DNA of 64,000 nt from Flectonema sp. DT1601. Taxonomy: Eukaryota > Euglenozoa > Diplonemea > Diplonemida > Diplonemidae. This document shows positions 1 through 10,040 of this stretch, in pieces. The position numbers and the translations under genes were made by a program. The first letter of the stretch is position 1. Each line of letters begins with the position of its first letter. The stretch is taken from positions 558,001-622,000 of the forward strand of contig OZ025798.1 in NCBI GenBank assembly GCA_964019425.1. Direction: 5' to 3'. The notes under the pieces are model-generated. The model did no database searches, was not told where the DNA came from, and worked only from the letters and a program-made list of their open reading frames with translations.

Positions 1-831
1 TACGAAAAGCACACAGAAAATTTAGCGTTGCTAAATTAACAGTTTATCACAAAAATAAATTAATGAAAAAAAATTAAATAAATAAAATCGTAATAAATAC
101 CAAACAAATAACAGCTTTTCGTTTCGGAATACATCCCCTTGTGAGGGAATACCGATATTAGTTAGTACGTGTGTTTATTAAAAGAATGCGTTTCAGACAA
201 ATAACATATTGAAAACAATAAATAAGTTATTATGCTGTTCTATATTTGAATAACACTGCAGAAAACGTAATTTCAGGCCACACGAGTATCAGTCAGTATC
301 ATCAAGTAAGTTAGTTATTTAGATAGATAGCAATATACGCAACTGAGGACTACGAGATTTGAAATTGCGAAGATTGTAGTTTTATAGCTCCGGCTAGAAG
401 TTAGTGATCGACTCCCAGCTGCCACCTTGCCCAGAAGCTAACAGGTTGAAAAACAACTAAAGAAAAATAAAAAGAGAAACGATCTGGTAAGGTGAAACAA
501 AAAAAATTTAAAAAAAAAAATATTCTAGAAACTGCATTTTTCTTTATAATACGACTATGTGCCATATGCCCACATACCACGAAAGAAAATAGAAACCCCT
601 GAACAGTACCGAGGATCGTTCACCCCAGATGTTCAAAAGCGTAATGCGAGCTTGTTGAAGTACCACAAAAACTGGGCAGCACATATTCATATCACTCAGC
701 AACAAATGAAAACGTAAGACATATATTTATTTAATAGTATTTTAAATAAAAGAAAACATAAAAAAAAAAAAAAAAGGGAATTTCATTTTTTTTTTTTTTT
801 TCAGGTTTCAATAAAGAGCAAAAAAACCTGG

Positions 832-873
<42 letters not shown>

Positions 874-2391
874 CCCCGGTTGAATAAAGCTTCTTTACTT
901 GCAGGTCTTTTAAGGAGGTCTGATAGCAGGGTTCGGAGCGTATGTGAGCCTTTAACTGAGTTTATGTGATTTATTATAAGCAAGCAAACAATCATTTTTT
1001 TTTTTTTTTTTTTTTTAGAATGGAAATAACTCGTTAAGATTCCATCTACGTCTGTGAAGAGCAGAACATATTTCGGTAAACCCAAAACAGACGTCGTTCC
1101 AGTTATCGGTTATTTTTCACCACAAAAAAATGTTTTGGGTGACAAAGGGTTCTCAAATGATTAAAACTAAATCGAATATATAATGCATCGGTATTTAGTT
1201 AGAGGACAAAAAAAAAAAAAAAACCAGGCAAAAGAAAAGACAATCTGTCTCTTCTTGCACTGTCAGTAATGATGTGTTAGTTAGTACGCTATATATTAGC
1301 GGGGGGGAAGACTGTTTGATTAGGTTCATACGAATATAAATATCTGTATTGTTTCGGAACTCAATAATAAAATTAAAAAAAAAACTCATGACACAGTGAC
1401 TAAAATGTTAATACAGGCTAACACTCTGCAATTGACGTACTTGCTCTACATATAAACAATATTTCTACCTTGTCTGCATACATGTCTCTTTTTCCGTCTT
1501 GTCATTCAGTGCAGTACGGAATCGAGTTATTCAATTACGAATTAATCGTGAGCCCTGGGAAACCAAAACCAGGGTATAGTGTAATACGGCAGAGTGCAGG
1601 TTTCGCCTATAGTAATAAACAATCTTTGTAAAAAATAAAAATGAACATTTCTTAGTAAAATTCTTCATAAAAAAAGTTGTTAGCAACAATTGCTAGTTCG
1701 TAGCACACTACAACGGAGCACTCATCTTAAATAAATTAGGATAGTAATGTCCAAAATAAGTTGGAATAACATGAGGGGGTTACATAGTTCAACATTAGGG
1801 CATCAACGTCTAGAGTGAGAGAATTTTAATGGCAAAGTCCAGAGTGGGAGGTTATCAACAAATAAAGAAAAAATTCATCAATAAATCGTAAGTAATAGTT
1901 GATTTTTTCGGCCCTTCCCCTTACCCGGCCCTTTTCAGAAAGTAAGGGGGGACACCACGTTGTGTACTCATTACGTTTGCCCTTCTCAACAAAAGAACTA
2001 TTTTAACGAAGTACCGTAACGCGAGATAATTCAACTTTTGTTGTGTCAGCTAGAATATGAATCTGTTATAAGATGGTTAATCAAAATATATATTGAAAGG
2101 AAAAAAAAAGGGAAAAAAAAACGTTTTTAAAACACAATTTTGTTCTATTCCATAAAACACTGTGGAATACGTAGTTTTTCAGGCCTTAATCTTTTTTTAC
2201 TATAATATACGTTACTGGGTGTTTTTTTTTTTTATTTTTTTTTTTTTCCTCAGATTTTTCTCGATCTTTTCCAGGTCTGGGATTATTATTATTTATCATT
2301 GAGTATAACCAACTCCCAAAGAGACGTTAGTTAATCTGGCACTTATCTATATTTAAAAGTACATCCCTATGCCAATTTCGACACCGATTCC

Positions 2392-2422
<31 letters not shown>

Positions 2423-3205
2423 TTGCACAGCCTCTCTCGGGTAGTGACAAAAATGGGTTTTTTTTTTATTGAAAATATCATTTTGACTGATATATAAATT
2501 TAAAAAAAAAAAAGAAAACACCGTTGCTGCTGTTGTTTTTTTTTTTTGGTTAACATCTCAGTACTAATCCGTCAATCAAAAAAATCGACAATAGACAACA
2601 GACAAACAATAATGGTTGGTTTTCGGTCTAAAAAGTTTTCGGTCTAAAAAACTTTCTTCAAACCATTCCTTACCCAGCTCTTCAGCGAAGAAAGCAAAGG
2701 GGACCGCGGTGTCGGATCTATTGTTTTTTTTTGGTAACAAGTTTCTACAAGTAATGATTATGCATTCTTAAGCTCAAAGGAACAACAATTTTCTCCGACA
2801 TTTTTGACTATATGCGGTAGATTCACCCAAAACTTTTTTTGCACGACGCTATCAGTAATAACTGACGTAGAAAACTTTATTTTAGTTCGCAAACCTTAAA
2901 ATAATAGATAATAATAAAAAAAAAAAAGATTCATAAAAATCATTAACAATGAGCACACACTGTTTGTTTGTTTTTTGTTTTCTACAATCCAACAAACAAA
3001 ATCATTCAGATTAGCCTTATATTTCGTTGAAACGCAGACAAAATCCTGTCGCACGGGGAAAATAAACCATGATCATAAGAAATATCGGTTTTCAATCTGA
3101 ATGGTTTCTATCGGTACAAAAGCAAAAAAGGGGGAAAAAAAAAAAAAAAAAAACGGACGTATCCAGTCAAATGGAAAGCAGTTTACTAGCTAGCTGGCTA
3201 CTACG
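1..3205. other. gene-free AT-rich stretch
   Basis: I see no gene here on either strand. The stretch is rich in A and T homopolymers, the longest being 40 A at 832-871, and short open frames in it translate to low-complexity Lys/Phe tracts. It holds one copy of a short dispersed repeat at 2772-2820 (second copy near 37086) and a small direct repeat of TTTTCGGTCTAAAAA around 2620-2650. It lies downstream of the last minus-strand gene, so it may contain 3' UTR, a transcription end, or the control region of something beyond the window. Confidence 0.6.
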
Positions 3206-3646
3206 TCACACCTTCGACATCGGTGAGACTGATGGAGGTTGTTTTTTTCGTTTTCTAGAACGTCTGAGTCCTGCGGCATATCTAGTGCTTAGTATTGAAG
3301 TCCGAATCTCTAAATCAGAAGAGTTCGTTAAGCTGCCATTACTTTTTGATAACTCCACAGTTATAAGTGACATTACTTTGTTGATTTCTTCATGAAGAGT
3401 TGTCAGCTTTGAGTTGTTTTCGGTCATCTCGAAGTCAATCAATTTCAGATTTTGAAGACACTGACGAAGACGGTGTGGACTACCAGAGTATAAATCAATT
3501 ACATCTTCGGGTCTTGCAGGTTCTATAAATTTTACGAATTTCCCACCTGCAATTACGGTCAGCGTAGCTATCCAAACAACTAATGTTATTAGCAAAAATA
3601 CCGTCGACAGCGATCCATAGGTAAAGGACAATTTGTTCAACGTCAT
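3206..3646 (-). CDS. small single-pass membrane protein, unrecognised
   Basis: Predicted protein of 146 residues; I do not recognise the family. Residues about 13-36 form one hydrophobic membrane segment, followed by a polar region with a probable coiled-coil helix (about 75-105, rich in Leu, Glu, Asn, Lys) and a basic tail with RRSRKRKK near residues 130-137. The start is chosen at the ATG lying directly after a pyrimidine-rich acceptor (CCCCCTACAG then ATG); the open frame continues upstream, but that part looks like outron. An inner-membrane or ER protein with a charged soluble domain would fit. Confidence that it is a gene rests on the acceptor and the non-repetitive composition. Confidence 0.6.
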   Translation of the reverse strand: MTLNKLSFTYGSLSTVFLLITLVVWIATLTVIAGGKFVKFIEPARPEDVIDLYSGSPHRLRQCLQNLKLIDFEMTENNSKLTTLHEEINKVMSLITVELSKSNGSLTNSSDLEIRTSILSTRYAAGLRRSRKRKKQPPSVSPMSKV

Positions 3647-4988
3647 CTGTAGGGGGAAAAAATAAAATAAAATAACAATAACAATAATAATTAACATTAA
3701 CATGCTTCTGAAACATGAGAAAACATAACGCGTGAGGCTTGACATATATAACTGAGGAAAGGATTTAAAAAAAAAAAAAATAAAGTTTGTCGTGAATGAA
3801 AACACCTTTAGTTAATATTCGCAGGAAGATCCCCCAGTCCTGGTTCGCAGCGTTAAGGGGTTTTTCTAAAAAAAAAAAAAAAAAAAAAAAAATACACAGC
3901 AACAAATATGATATCAAAGAATAAACTAAGTAACGGAAAAAAAAGAGGGGGAAAAAAAAAAAGGAAATCCGTAATAATCAGCTGATACAACGACGACTAA
4001 ATACAGATGTTGACACATAAGGGGGGTTAACTGTTTGATTTTGTACGTAAAATACAAATGTATGTATTGGATCATAAACAACATAACGATAATTCAAAAG
4101 GGGGAGAAGACTTACACCTTTGAATTTACGGCTTTAACTTGCGCATCAATCAACATAATGACTATAGAGTTACAAGAGAGTCAGCCTTGATTCCTGCATT
4201 GTCCAATTATGAAGATGCAGAAAGGCAGCTCATTGCGATTACATACTAAAAGAAGGAAGAAAATGAGGAAAAAAAGGGGAAAAAGTCGTATGCTCGGTCG
4301 TTCGGTTATGTACGCGACGGGAAAAAAAAATTTTTTTTTTGAGGGGAAAACCCCCAATTCGTTTTTTTTTTAAACCGGATTCAAAGTCCACCTCCAACCC
4401 ATTAAAAGAAAACAGCGTCAAGAGCAGCAAAAGCTACTTAGAATGACCACCTGATGTAATAAAATCAAACTCAGAAGACAATCAAAGACGTAGGCTGTCA
4501 CCTCCGACTTCATCCACCAAGGATTACTAAGATCTCCATGGCTTGAATAACTACACACGACCAACCGAATCCAACTCAGAATTTCTGATTACCAAAGAGA
4601 CTACTCTCTCTTAAGGTTATTTTTCTAATTGGATACTTTGAAGCAGCAAAAGCTGCTTTTAAAAAAAAGGAAAGAAGACACTTGAAAAACAATCAAAAAT
4701 CACCACAACTAAAAGAAAAGAAGAATAATTTAATAATAAAATTCAGAGCAAAAAGCTTTTTTTTTTTTTTTTTTTTTTTTTTTACGAGGAGGGACGAAAA
4801 AGAAATACTCCTATCCAGACTCTGAGGGCTAAAGAGGCAACCCCCACAAAGTTGTAAGATTCGAAGAAAGAAAAAAGAAGAAAGAAAAAAGAAGAAAGAA
4901 AAAAACTGATAAAAAAACCAAACTCCTAGTGCACGGAAAGCTAAGGCAGCCCTCCTTGTAACACTAAAAAAGACTCAACCATGGCTCG
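3647..4988. other. spacer with dispersed repeat and hairpin
   Basis: No gene is visible. It contains a copy of a dispersed intergenic repeat at about 4024-4095 (related copy near 22059-22125), a 7-bp perfect hairpin with an AAAA loop at 4641-4658 (AAGCAGC / GCTGCTT), a partial echo of the same word at 4423-4436, and a three-fold GAAGAAAGAAAAAA repeat at about 4862-4905. The hairpin lies about 330 bases beyond the stop codon of the next gene. Confidence 0.5.
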
Positions 4989-5370
4989 TTATTCATCAAG
5001 TACAGCTGAAGCTATTGAGGAAATAAGTAAATCCCCTTCATCCTGCAACTCTAAAAAGTCTGGTTGAGAAACATCAAAACCACTCATCATCGAACTACTA
5101 ACTTGATTCTGACTTGGAGTTAACTTTTCAGGAGTGATACCAGTTACGGTACTTTGACGAGAACTTGTTGAAGGTGTCGAGGGTAATATTTGTTTTATAC
5201 ATTGAGAAGAAGGACCACAAATCAATCCTTTATGTGATGGTGACCAAATAAGATGTAATCGATTTCTTCGAGTATGATGAACAGTGCATTCCGATTCAGA
5301 ATCAACGTAAGTTCGTTGTTGTTGCTGTTGCTGCTGTTGTTGCTGTTGTTGCTGTTGCTGCTGTTGTTGC

Positions 5371-5402
<32 letters not shown>

Positions 5403-5819
5403 TTGTTGCTGCATTAAGAGAAGACTGAGGTGCTGCTGATGATGTTGCTGAGGTGAAACAGAACTTCGTATTGAAGACATTTTCTTACCGACATCTCTAA
5501 CAGCTTGATCCAATAGTACAGGGCTAGGAGCCACTAAGTCGGTTAATACTTCAGCAGCTGCTTCTGGAGACACTCTCGCTAATTGAATCATTGCAGTCTT
5601 TAATATCATTATGTCATCATCGTTCTTTACTTTAGGGACTTCATCTTCTCTTACTGTAGTACATAACCTTCTATGAATTTCCCAATGTTTTTGCTGACAC
5701 TGCGCATTACAGTATGCCGCAACTAAACAAGGGCACCTTCTCAGACGTTTACCGCTCATACCACAACAACTACATTTGCTGTTATAAGTCAGTACAGCTC
5801 CTCCTGATGTGTCGCTCAT
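4989..5819 (-). CDS. MYND zinc-finger protein with polyglutamine tract
   Basis: Single-exon gene for 276 residues. An N-terminal MYND zinc finger lies at about residues 16-53: a Cys-x2-Cys pair, a second Cys pair, then YC, C, QQKHW, H and a final Cys in the usual order. MYND fingers bind proline-rich partner peptides and are common in transcriptional or scaffold proteins. The middle has 28 uninterrupted Gln after a QQQK lead-in, coded by mixed CAA and CAG, and the C-terminus is Ser/Thr-rich and acidic. A pyrimidine-rich acceptor (TTTTTTCTCACAG) lies about 45 bases ahead of the ATG, with a long A tract between. No catalytic domain such as SET is present, so a specific function cannot be named. 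Confidence 0.8.
5316..5411 (-). repeat. polyglutamine CAG/CAA repeat
   Basis: Coding microsatellite: 28 Gln codons at 5316-5399, one Lys codon, then three more Gln codons. CAA and CAG are interspersed at one end and pure CAA dominates at the other, which suggests recent growth at the CAA end. Confidence 0.9.
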
Positions 5820-6103
5820 TTTCTTACTTTTTTTTTTTTTTTTTTTTTTCGATGCCTGTGAGAAAAAAGCTTTCGAGGAAAGAAAAAAAAAAATTGTTTA
5901 TTTTCAGCTGAAACGGGAACGGCATAATTTGCCTTTTTTTTTTTTTTTTTTTTCTTATTGTTTTTCGTGAGTTTAAAAAAAAACGATCAACAAGAAGTTG
6001 CTACTAAATTGGAGAAGGCAATTTTTGCAATAAATAAATCTACCGTAGATTCTATGGGGAAAAGAAAAAAAAAAAAAGAGAAATTCTAATATGAATAACT
6101 TCA

Positions 6104-6200
6104 ACTTTGACAAATGTAAAAACAGTAACAACTTTAGGTATTAAAAACAAAATTAATATCAAAGTACTTGACTGAAAAAATATTTGTAGTTGTTAATAAA
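6104..6200. repeat. dispersed intergenic repeat, copy 1
   Basis: An AT-rich segment beginning ACTTTGACAAATGTA and ending with AATATTTGTAGTTGTTAA is shared with 21630-21747, and its first part also resembles 13928-13958. It lies just beyond the stop of the 1,080-residue PDZ gene. Its nature is unknown; it could be a conserved 3' element or a decayed mobile element. Confidence 0.5.
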
Positions 6201-6286
6201 TTCCAGTAAGAATCAAACTTTCTGGGGAAAAAGAGGCAATATCGCACATTTAAAAAAAATAAATAAATAAACAGATAATAAAAAAA

Positions 6287-9200
6287 TCATTTTGTTGGTT
6301 TCTTCTTTTTCTTTGTAACCCAGGGATCTTTTCCTGCCTTGAGAGCAGTCAGCTGATCATCGTACAGGTCTTGCAGCTCTTCAGGTATCTGTTTAAAAAT
6401 TTTTTTTATTATATTACATTGCTTTGAGTGAAAGAGAGAAATGAATAGACATACAGCCTGCGTATCTACCAATCCTTGGACATGACCAAGGTAGACATCG
6501 TTACCTGCTGCAGTGTAGTATTGTTTCATCTGAGTGTTGAAATCATCGAGTCTTTTTTCATAAGCCTCCTCTTCAGGTGTTTTTGATTTCTTTTTTGCTT
6601 TTGGTTTTGGTTTTGAAGATTTCACAAGTTCTTCTTCAACGAGTTCTTCTTTCGGTTTTTTTGATTTCTTAGTAGTAGCGGTAGCTGGCGGCGGTTCATC
6701 ACTATCTTTTTTTTTTTTTGATTTTTTTTGATCCTTTTTACCAATCGGTGGGGGATCTTCCGGAGGAGGTGGCTGAACTTCCGGAACACTGGCCACATCA
6801 CTTCGACTGATATTATCATGAGGAGGAACTTCTGAAGACATTCCCTTAAAACGCTGTTCTTTAAAAGGATTTTTACCATCAACTAGCAATTCAAGCTGTT
6901 TTTCATAGATGCGACGAAGTTCAGGGGGGCAACCGCGTCCTGATGGATCTTGACCTGTTAGCATTCCAGATACTTGAACTTTATATTTCCCAGGACCCAC
7001 TTTATAATAATAAGATCTCATCTCATCTTGGAAAGACTGTAGAGACTCGACATAATTGCGATCGTTTTCTTGAGGCTGGATATCCATTGGTAGTTGCTCA
7101 AGTAGAGTTTCTTCACTTTCTCCTTCAGACTCCTCCGAGTCTCGTCTATGTGGATAATGAGGTGGTGGGTAAATAAGATCACCTTGGGGTTGGTTAGAGT
7201 CTGGAGGACGTAGGTTTTCAGATGGTTTTTTCAAGAAAACTCCATCAGCCTCTGGATCAAATCCATACGTGTTTTGGTAGACTGGTTTTTCATCAAGAGG
7301 ATCTGGTTCACTGGGTTGAGCACCACCACCAATACCACCACCACCACCACCACCACCACCAAGAAGCTCTGAAGGAAATGGTTGTTGGACACCACCAGCC
7401 TGCTGTGGGGATATTTCATCGCCAGATGCTAAGATTGCTAAGTTAGTTCCTGGTATGAGGTACTTCGACACTCCCCCAGTGTGATCAGCTTCTAGAGTCA
7501 GATCATCTACAATACCATGTAAGTCATTGTCAATCCTTTCTGGACTGTAATCTCGTGGTTTCGGCATCGGGAATTTCTTATCAGCCGGTGCGAATTTTCT
7601 CTCGTACTCGTACTTGACTCGTAGATCTTCTACAATTTCTTCATCAGGGTTCATTAAAGGAAGGCCTTCAAGTTTTTCTCTTAGCTCTGGATTCGGTTCT
7701 TGAATTTGAACTTTTTTCCTATAGTCTTTTGAAAAAATATCGACGTCTTCTCTCGGTGTTTTCACAGCTGATTTCAACTTCACTTCTTCTTTGGCGAAGT
7801 CATATATAATTGCCGCGTCTGAAGTTGTTCTTCTGATCTTGTCAACTTCGGGAAGCGATTCAAATTCTTTTATTGTAGTTAGTGGTACCCAGGCTTCAAC
7901 AGACTCACCTTGTGATCCAGCTTTAGGAAAACGAGCTAAAATACGTGCTTCAGGAGTGTTATAGTCGATAAGGATTCCAGAGAGTCCAGCAAGTCTTCGA
8001 TAAACTGCCATTTCTGATTGAGTTTGACAGACTAGTCCTCCGTGATTCATTATTAGGTTTAAAAGACGCTTAGTGTCTGATATAACTGTTACTTTCATAC
8101 CAATCCAGTTTTCGTGATTCCTAGCAACTTGAGCATGAGATGACATCGCGTATCCCGTATCGACTACTACCTGATGGTTCAACGGATGTGGAGAGACACT
8201 TACAGCTTTTTGAATATCTGAGGGTTCCTTTATACCAATTCCATTAATTGCAACAAGACGACCTTGTTTAGGTACTCCAGCTTTCTCAGAAGCTCCTCCA
8301 GGGTGAAGACTTGTTATAAAAACTGCTCCAGGAGTTGTGTTGTAATTAATACCAAAAGATGAATTCTCAGATGCAAGAATTACATTTGACGACACAGGAC
8401 TCACAGCATATGGAAGTTGACCTGCCGATATCGTCATGTTTGCTTGTCTTGTTGCTCCGAATCTACCTGGGCTAAAACGTTGTGGATCATTCTCACCATC
8501 GCTGTATGGCTGCTCTACTTTAAATTGAGTTGAAGAGTATTTCCCTTCAGCAGGTTCTATGTTTGATATTTCAACACCCTCTAACATACCACCATGTGAG
8601 TATGGCTGCTCAACTGGTTCTATTGGTGGTGGTGTTCTAATATGTGGTTTGTTATGAAACATATCACCTCCTGGAGGAGTCTGAATCATTTCAGGCAACG
8701 GCAAATCCGCAAACTGATTAGCAGGATAAACATGATGTGGAGGAGGGTTATAATTTATAACAGGACTCGGATCTCTACTTCCCATCGATGATTCTGACGA
8801 ACCACGACGAGTGTAAGGAACACCAGGATGTACATATGCTTGAACACTTTCACTGCGAGGGTTTCTATTATCATGATATCTTACAACAGGACTGTTACTC
8901 CTCTCAGCCTGTGGATGAACAACCTGCTGTACTCTACTTGGGAAAGACACAGCACCAGGACTAGTCTGAGATGGCACATAAGACAATTGATTACCACCAC
9001 CAGAGTGATGAACATGGATCACTGGGCTGCCGCTTCTAATTACTTTTTTTGTGTTTCCAATTACGTTGGCTTGTCGTAAGAGGTCAGCTACGTTATTTAT
9101 ATCTTGAGTTGAAACTTCTGGTGGTTGAACATGTGGGGAATACATCGTCGGTTCCCATGCAGAAGTTCCAGGTTTGTAATTACCAGAAACAGTTTCAAAC

Positions 9201-9595
9201 TGAGGTTGTTGATAATTTGAAATTGGTCTAAAACCTTGTCTACCGAATTGGTTCAGATCAGCAACGAGCTGCTGTCGAGAGGTGGTTAACTTTGGGGAGA
9301 TTGGAACTGATACTTTTATATCATTATTTTCTTGTTTTCTTTCGATCACAGCCGGGTTCTTATGAGCTACCGACCATGGAAGGAGATCTTCGCCCTTTCT
9401 TACTGGGATGGGATTGCTAGCTACTTGACTTTCAGCTTTTCCATCAGGCTCTGCGATTTCTGCAAATGATGGCGGCCTTGCTACAGCTTTAACCTTAACA
9501 TCTCTGGGAGGCACAACAGGAACATGTTGTAATAAAAATGACGCTGTCGACCGAACAGCAGTTGTTGTATTTGCGGGGCGTTTCAAATCAGCCAT
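6287..9595 (-). CDS. PDZ-domain protein with duplicated C-terminal module
   Basis: Model: exons 6455-9595 and 6287-6388, giving 1,080 residues. The N-terminal 390 residues are Pro/Ser-rich and look disordered. A PDZ domain follows at about 395-480 (key stretch with GRLVAINGIGI). A Gly run sits near 745-757, a Lys-rich acidic/basic linker at about 920-1010. Two related C-terminal modules occur at about 860-910 and 1023-1058, each with YY, then ...V.GLV/MLT, then a P-E-L helix and a GK-x-P ending. The 66-base intron (6389-6454) has no stop and keeps frame, so an unspliced reading adds 22 spurious residues; removing it restores the match between the two modules. A scaffold role is likely from the PDZ domain, partner unknown. 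The start follows an acceptor (TTTTATACAG) by about 44 bases. Confidence 0.75.
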   Translation of the reverse strand: MADLKRPANTTTAVRSTASFLLQHVPVVPPRDVKVKAVARPPSFAEIAEPDGKAESQVASNPIPVRKGEDLLPWSVAHKNPAVIERKQENNDIKVSVPISPKLTTSRQQLVADLNQFGRQGFRPISNYQQPQFETVSGNYKPGTSAWEPTMYSPHVQPPEVSTQDINNVADLLRQANVIGNTKKVIRSGSPVIHVHHSGGGNQLSYVPSQTSPGAVSFPSRVQQVVHPQAERSNSPVVRYHDNRNPRSESVQAYVHPGVPYTRRGSSESSMGSRDPSPVINYNPPPHHVYPANQFADLPLPEMIQTPPGGDMFHNKPHIRTPPPIEPVEQPYSHGGMLEGVEISNIEPAEGKYSSTQFKVEQPYSDGENDPQRFSPGRFGATRQANMTISAGQLPYAVSPVSSNVILASENSSFGINYNTTPGAVFITSLHPGGASEKAGVPKQGRLVAINGIGIKEPSDIQKAVSVSPHPLNHQVVVDTGYAMSSHAQVARNHENWIGMKVTVISDTKRLLNLIMNHGGLVCQTQSEMAVYRRLAGLSGILIDYNTPEARILARFPKAGSQGESVEAWVPLTTIKEFESLPEVDKIRRTTSDAAIIYDFAKEEVKLKSAVKTPREDVDIFSKDYRKKVQIQEPNPELREKLEGLPLMNPDEEIVEDLRVKYEYERKFAPADKKFPMPKPRDYSPERIDNDLHGIVDDLTLEADHTGGVSKYLIPGTNLAILASGDEISPQQAGGVQQPFPSELLGGGGGGGGGIGGGAQPSEPDPLDEKPVYQNTYGFDPEADGVFLKKPSENLRPPDSNQPQGDLIYPPPHYPHRRDSEESEGESEETLLEQLPMDIQPQENDRNYVESLQSFQDEMRSYYYKVGPGKYKVQVSGMLTGQDPSGRGCPPELRRIYEKQLELLVDGKNPFKEQRFKGMSSEVPPHDNISRSDVASVPEVQPPPPEDPPPIGKKDQKKSKKKKDSDEPPPATATTKKSKKPKEELVEEELVKSSKPKPKAKKKSKTPEEEAYEKRLDDFNTQMKQYYTAAGNDVYLGHVQGLVDTQAVCLFISLFHSKQCNIIKKIFKQIPEELQDLYDDQLTALKAGKDPWVTKKKKKPTK

Positions 9596-9887
9596 CTACA
9601 TCTTTGGACACTAAGCACTTAAACCCATTGAAACCAATGTCCTGTATAAAATAATAATATAACATGAAAAGATGAACACAGTATACAGGTTGCCACTCAT
9701 TGTTTCTTTGTTCTGTAAAGTTTCGTAAAAACAATAAAATAAACAAAATAATTCTGATACTTCATAATCACAAAAAAAAAAAAAACGACACTACTTTTGC
9801 TTCGCATCGCAGTCTAAAAAAAAAATCAAAAAAAATCAAAAAAAAAAAGAAGAAACAGAACTATAAAACAAACAGTTCCTTCGACTA

Positions 9888-9923
<36 letters not shown>

Positions 9924-10040
9924 GATTCAGAAAGCAGATGAGATATATTCGGTGCAATTATTTTATTCTAAATCCTATCAGCACAGCAAGTAGGTCAATC
10001 AGCATCAGACGGTGGTACCATAACTAATGTGAATAGTACT
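9596..10040. other. spacer with outron acceptor
   Basis: The part nearest the PDZ gene is its 5' leader with two tiny upstream reading frames; the rest is A/T homopolymers with no gene visible. Confidence 0.5.
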
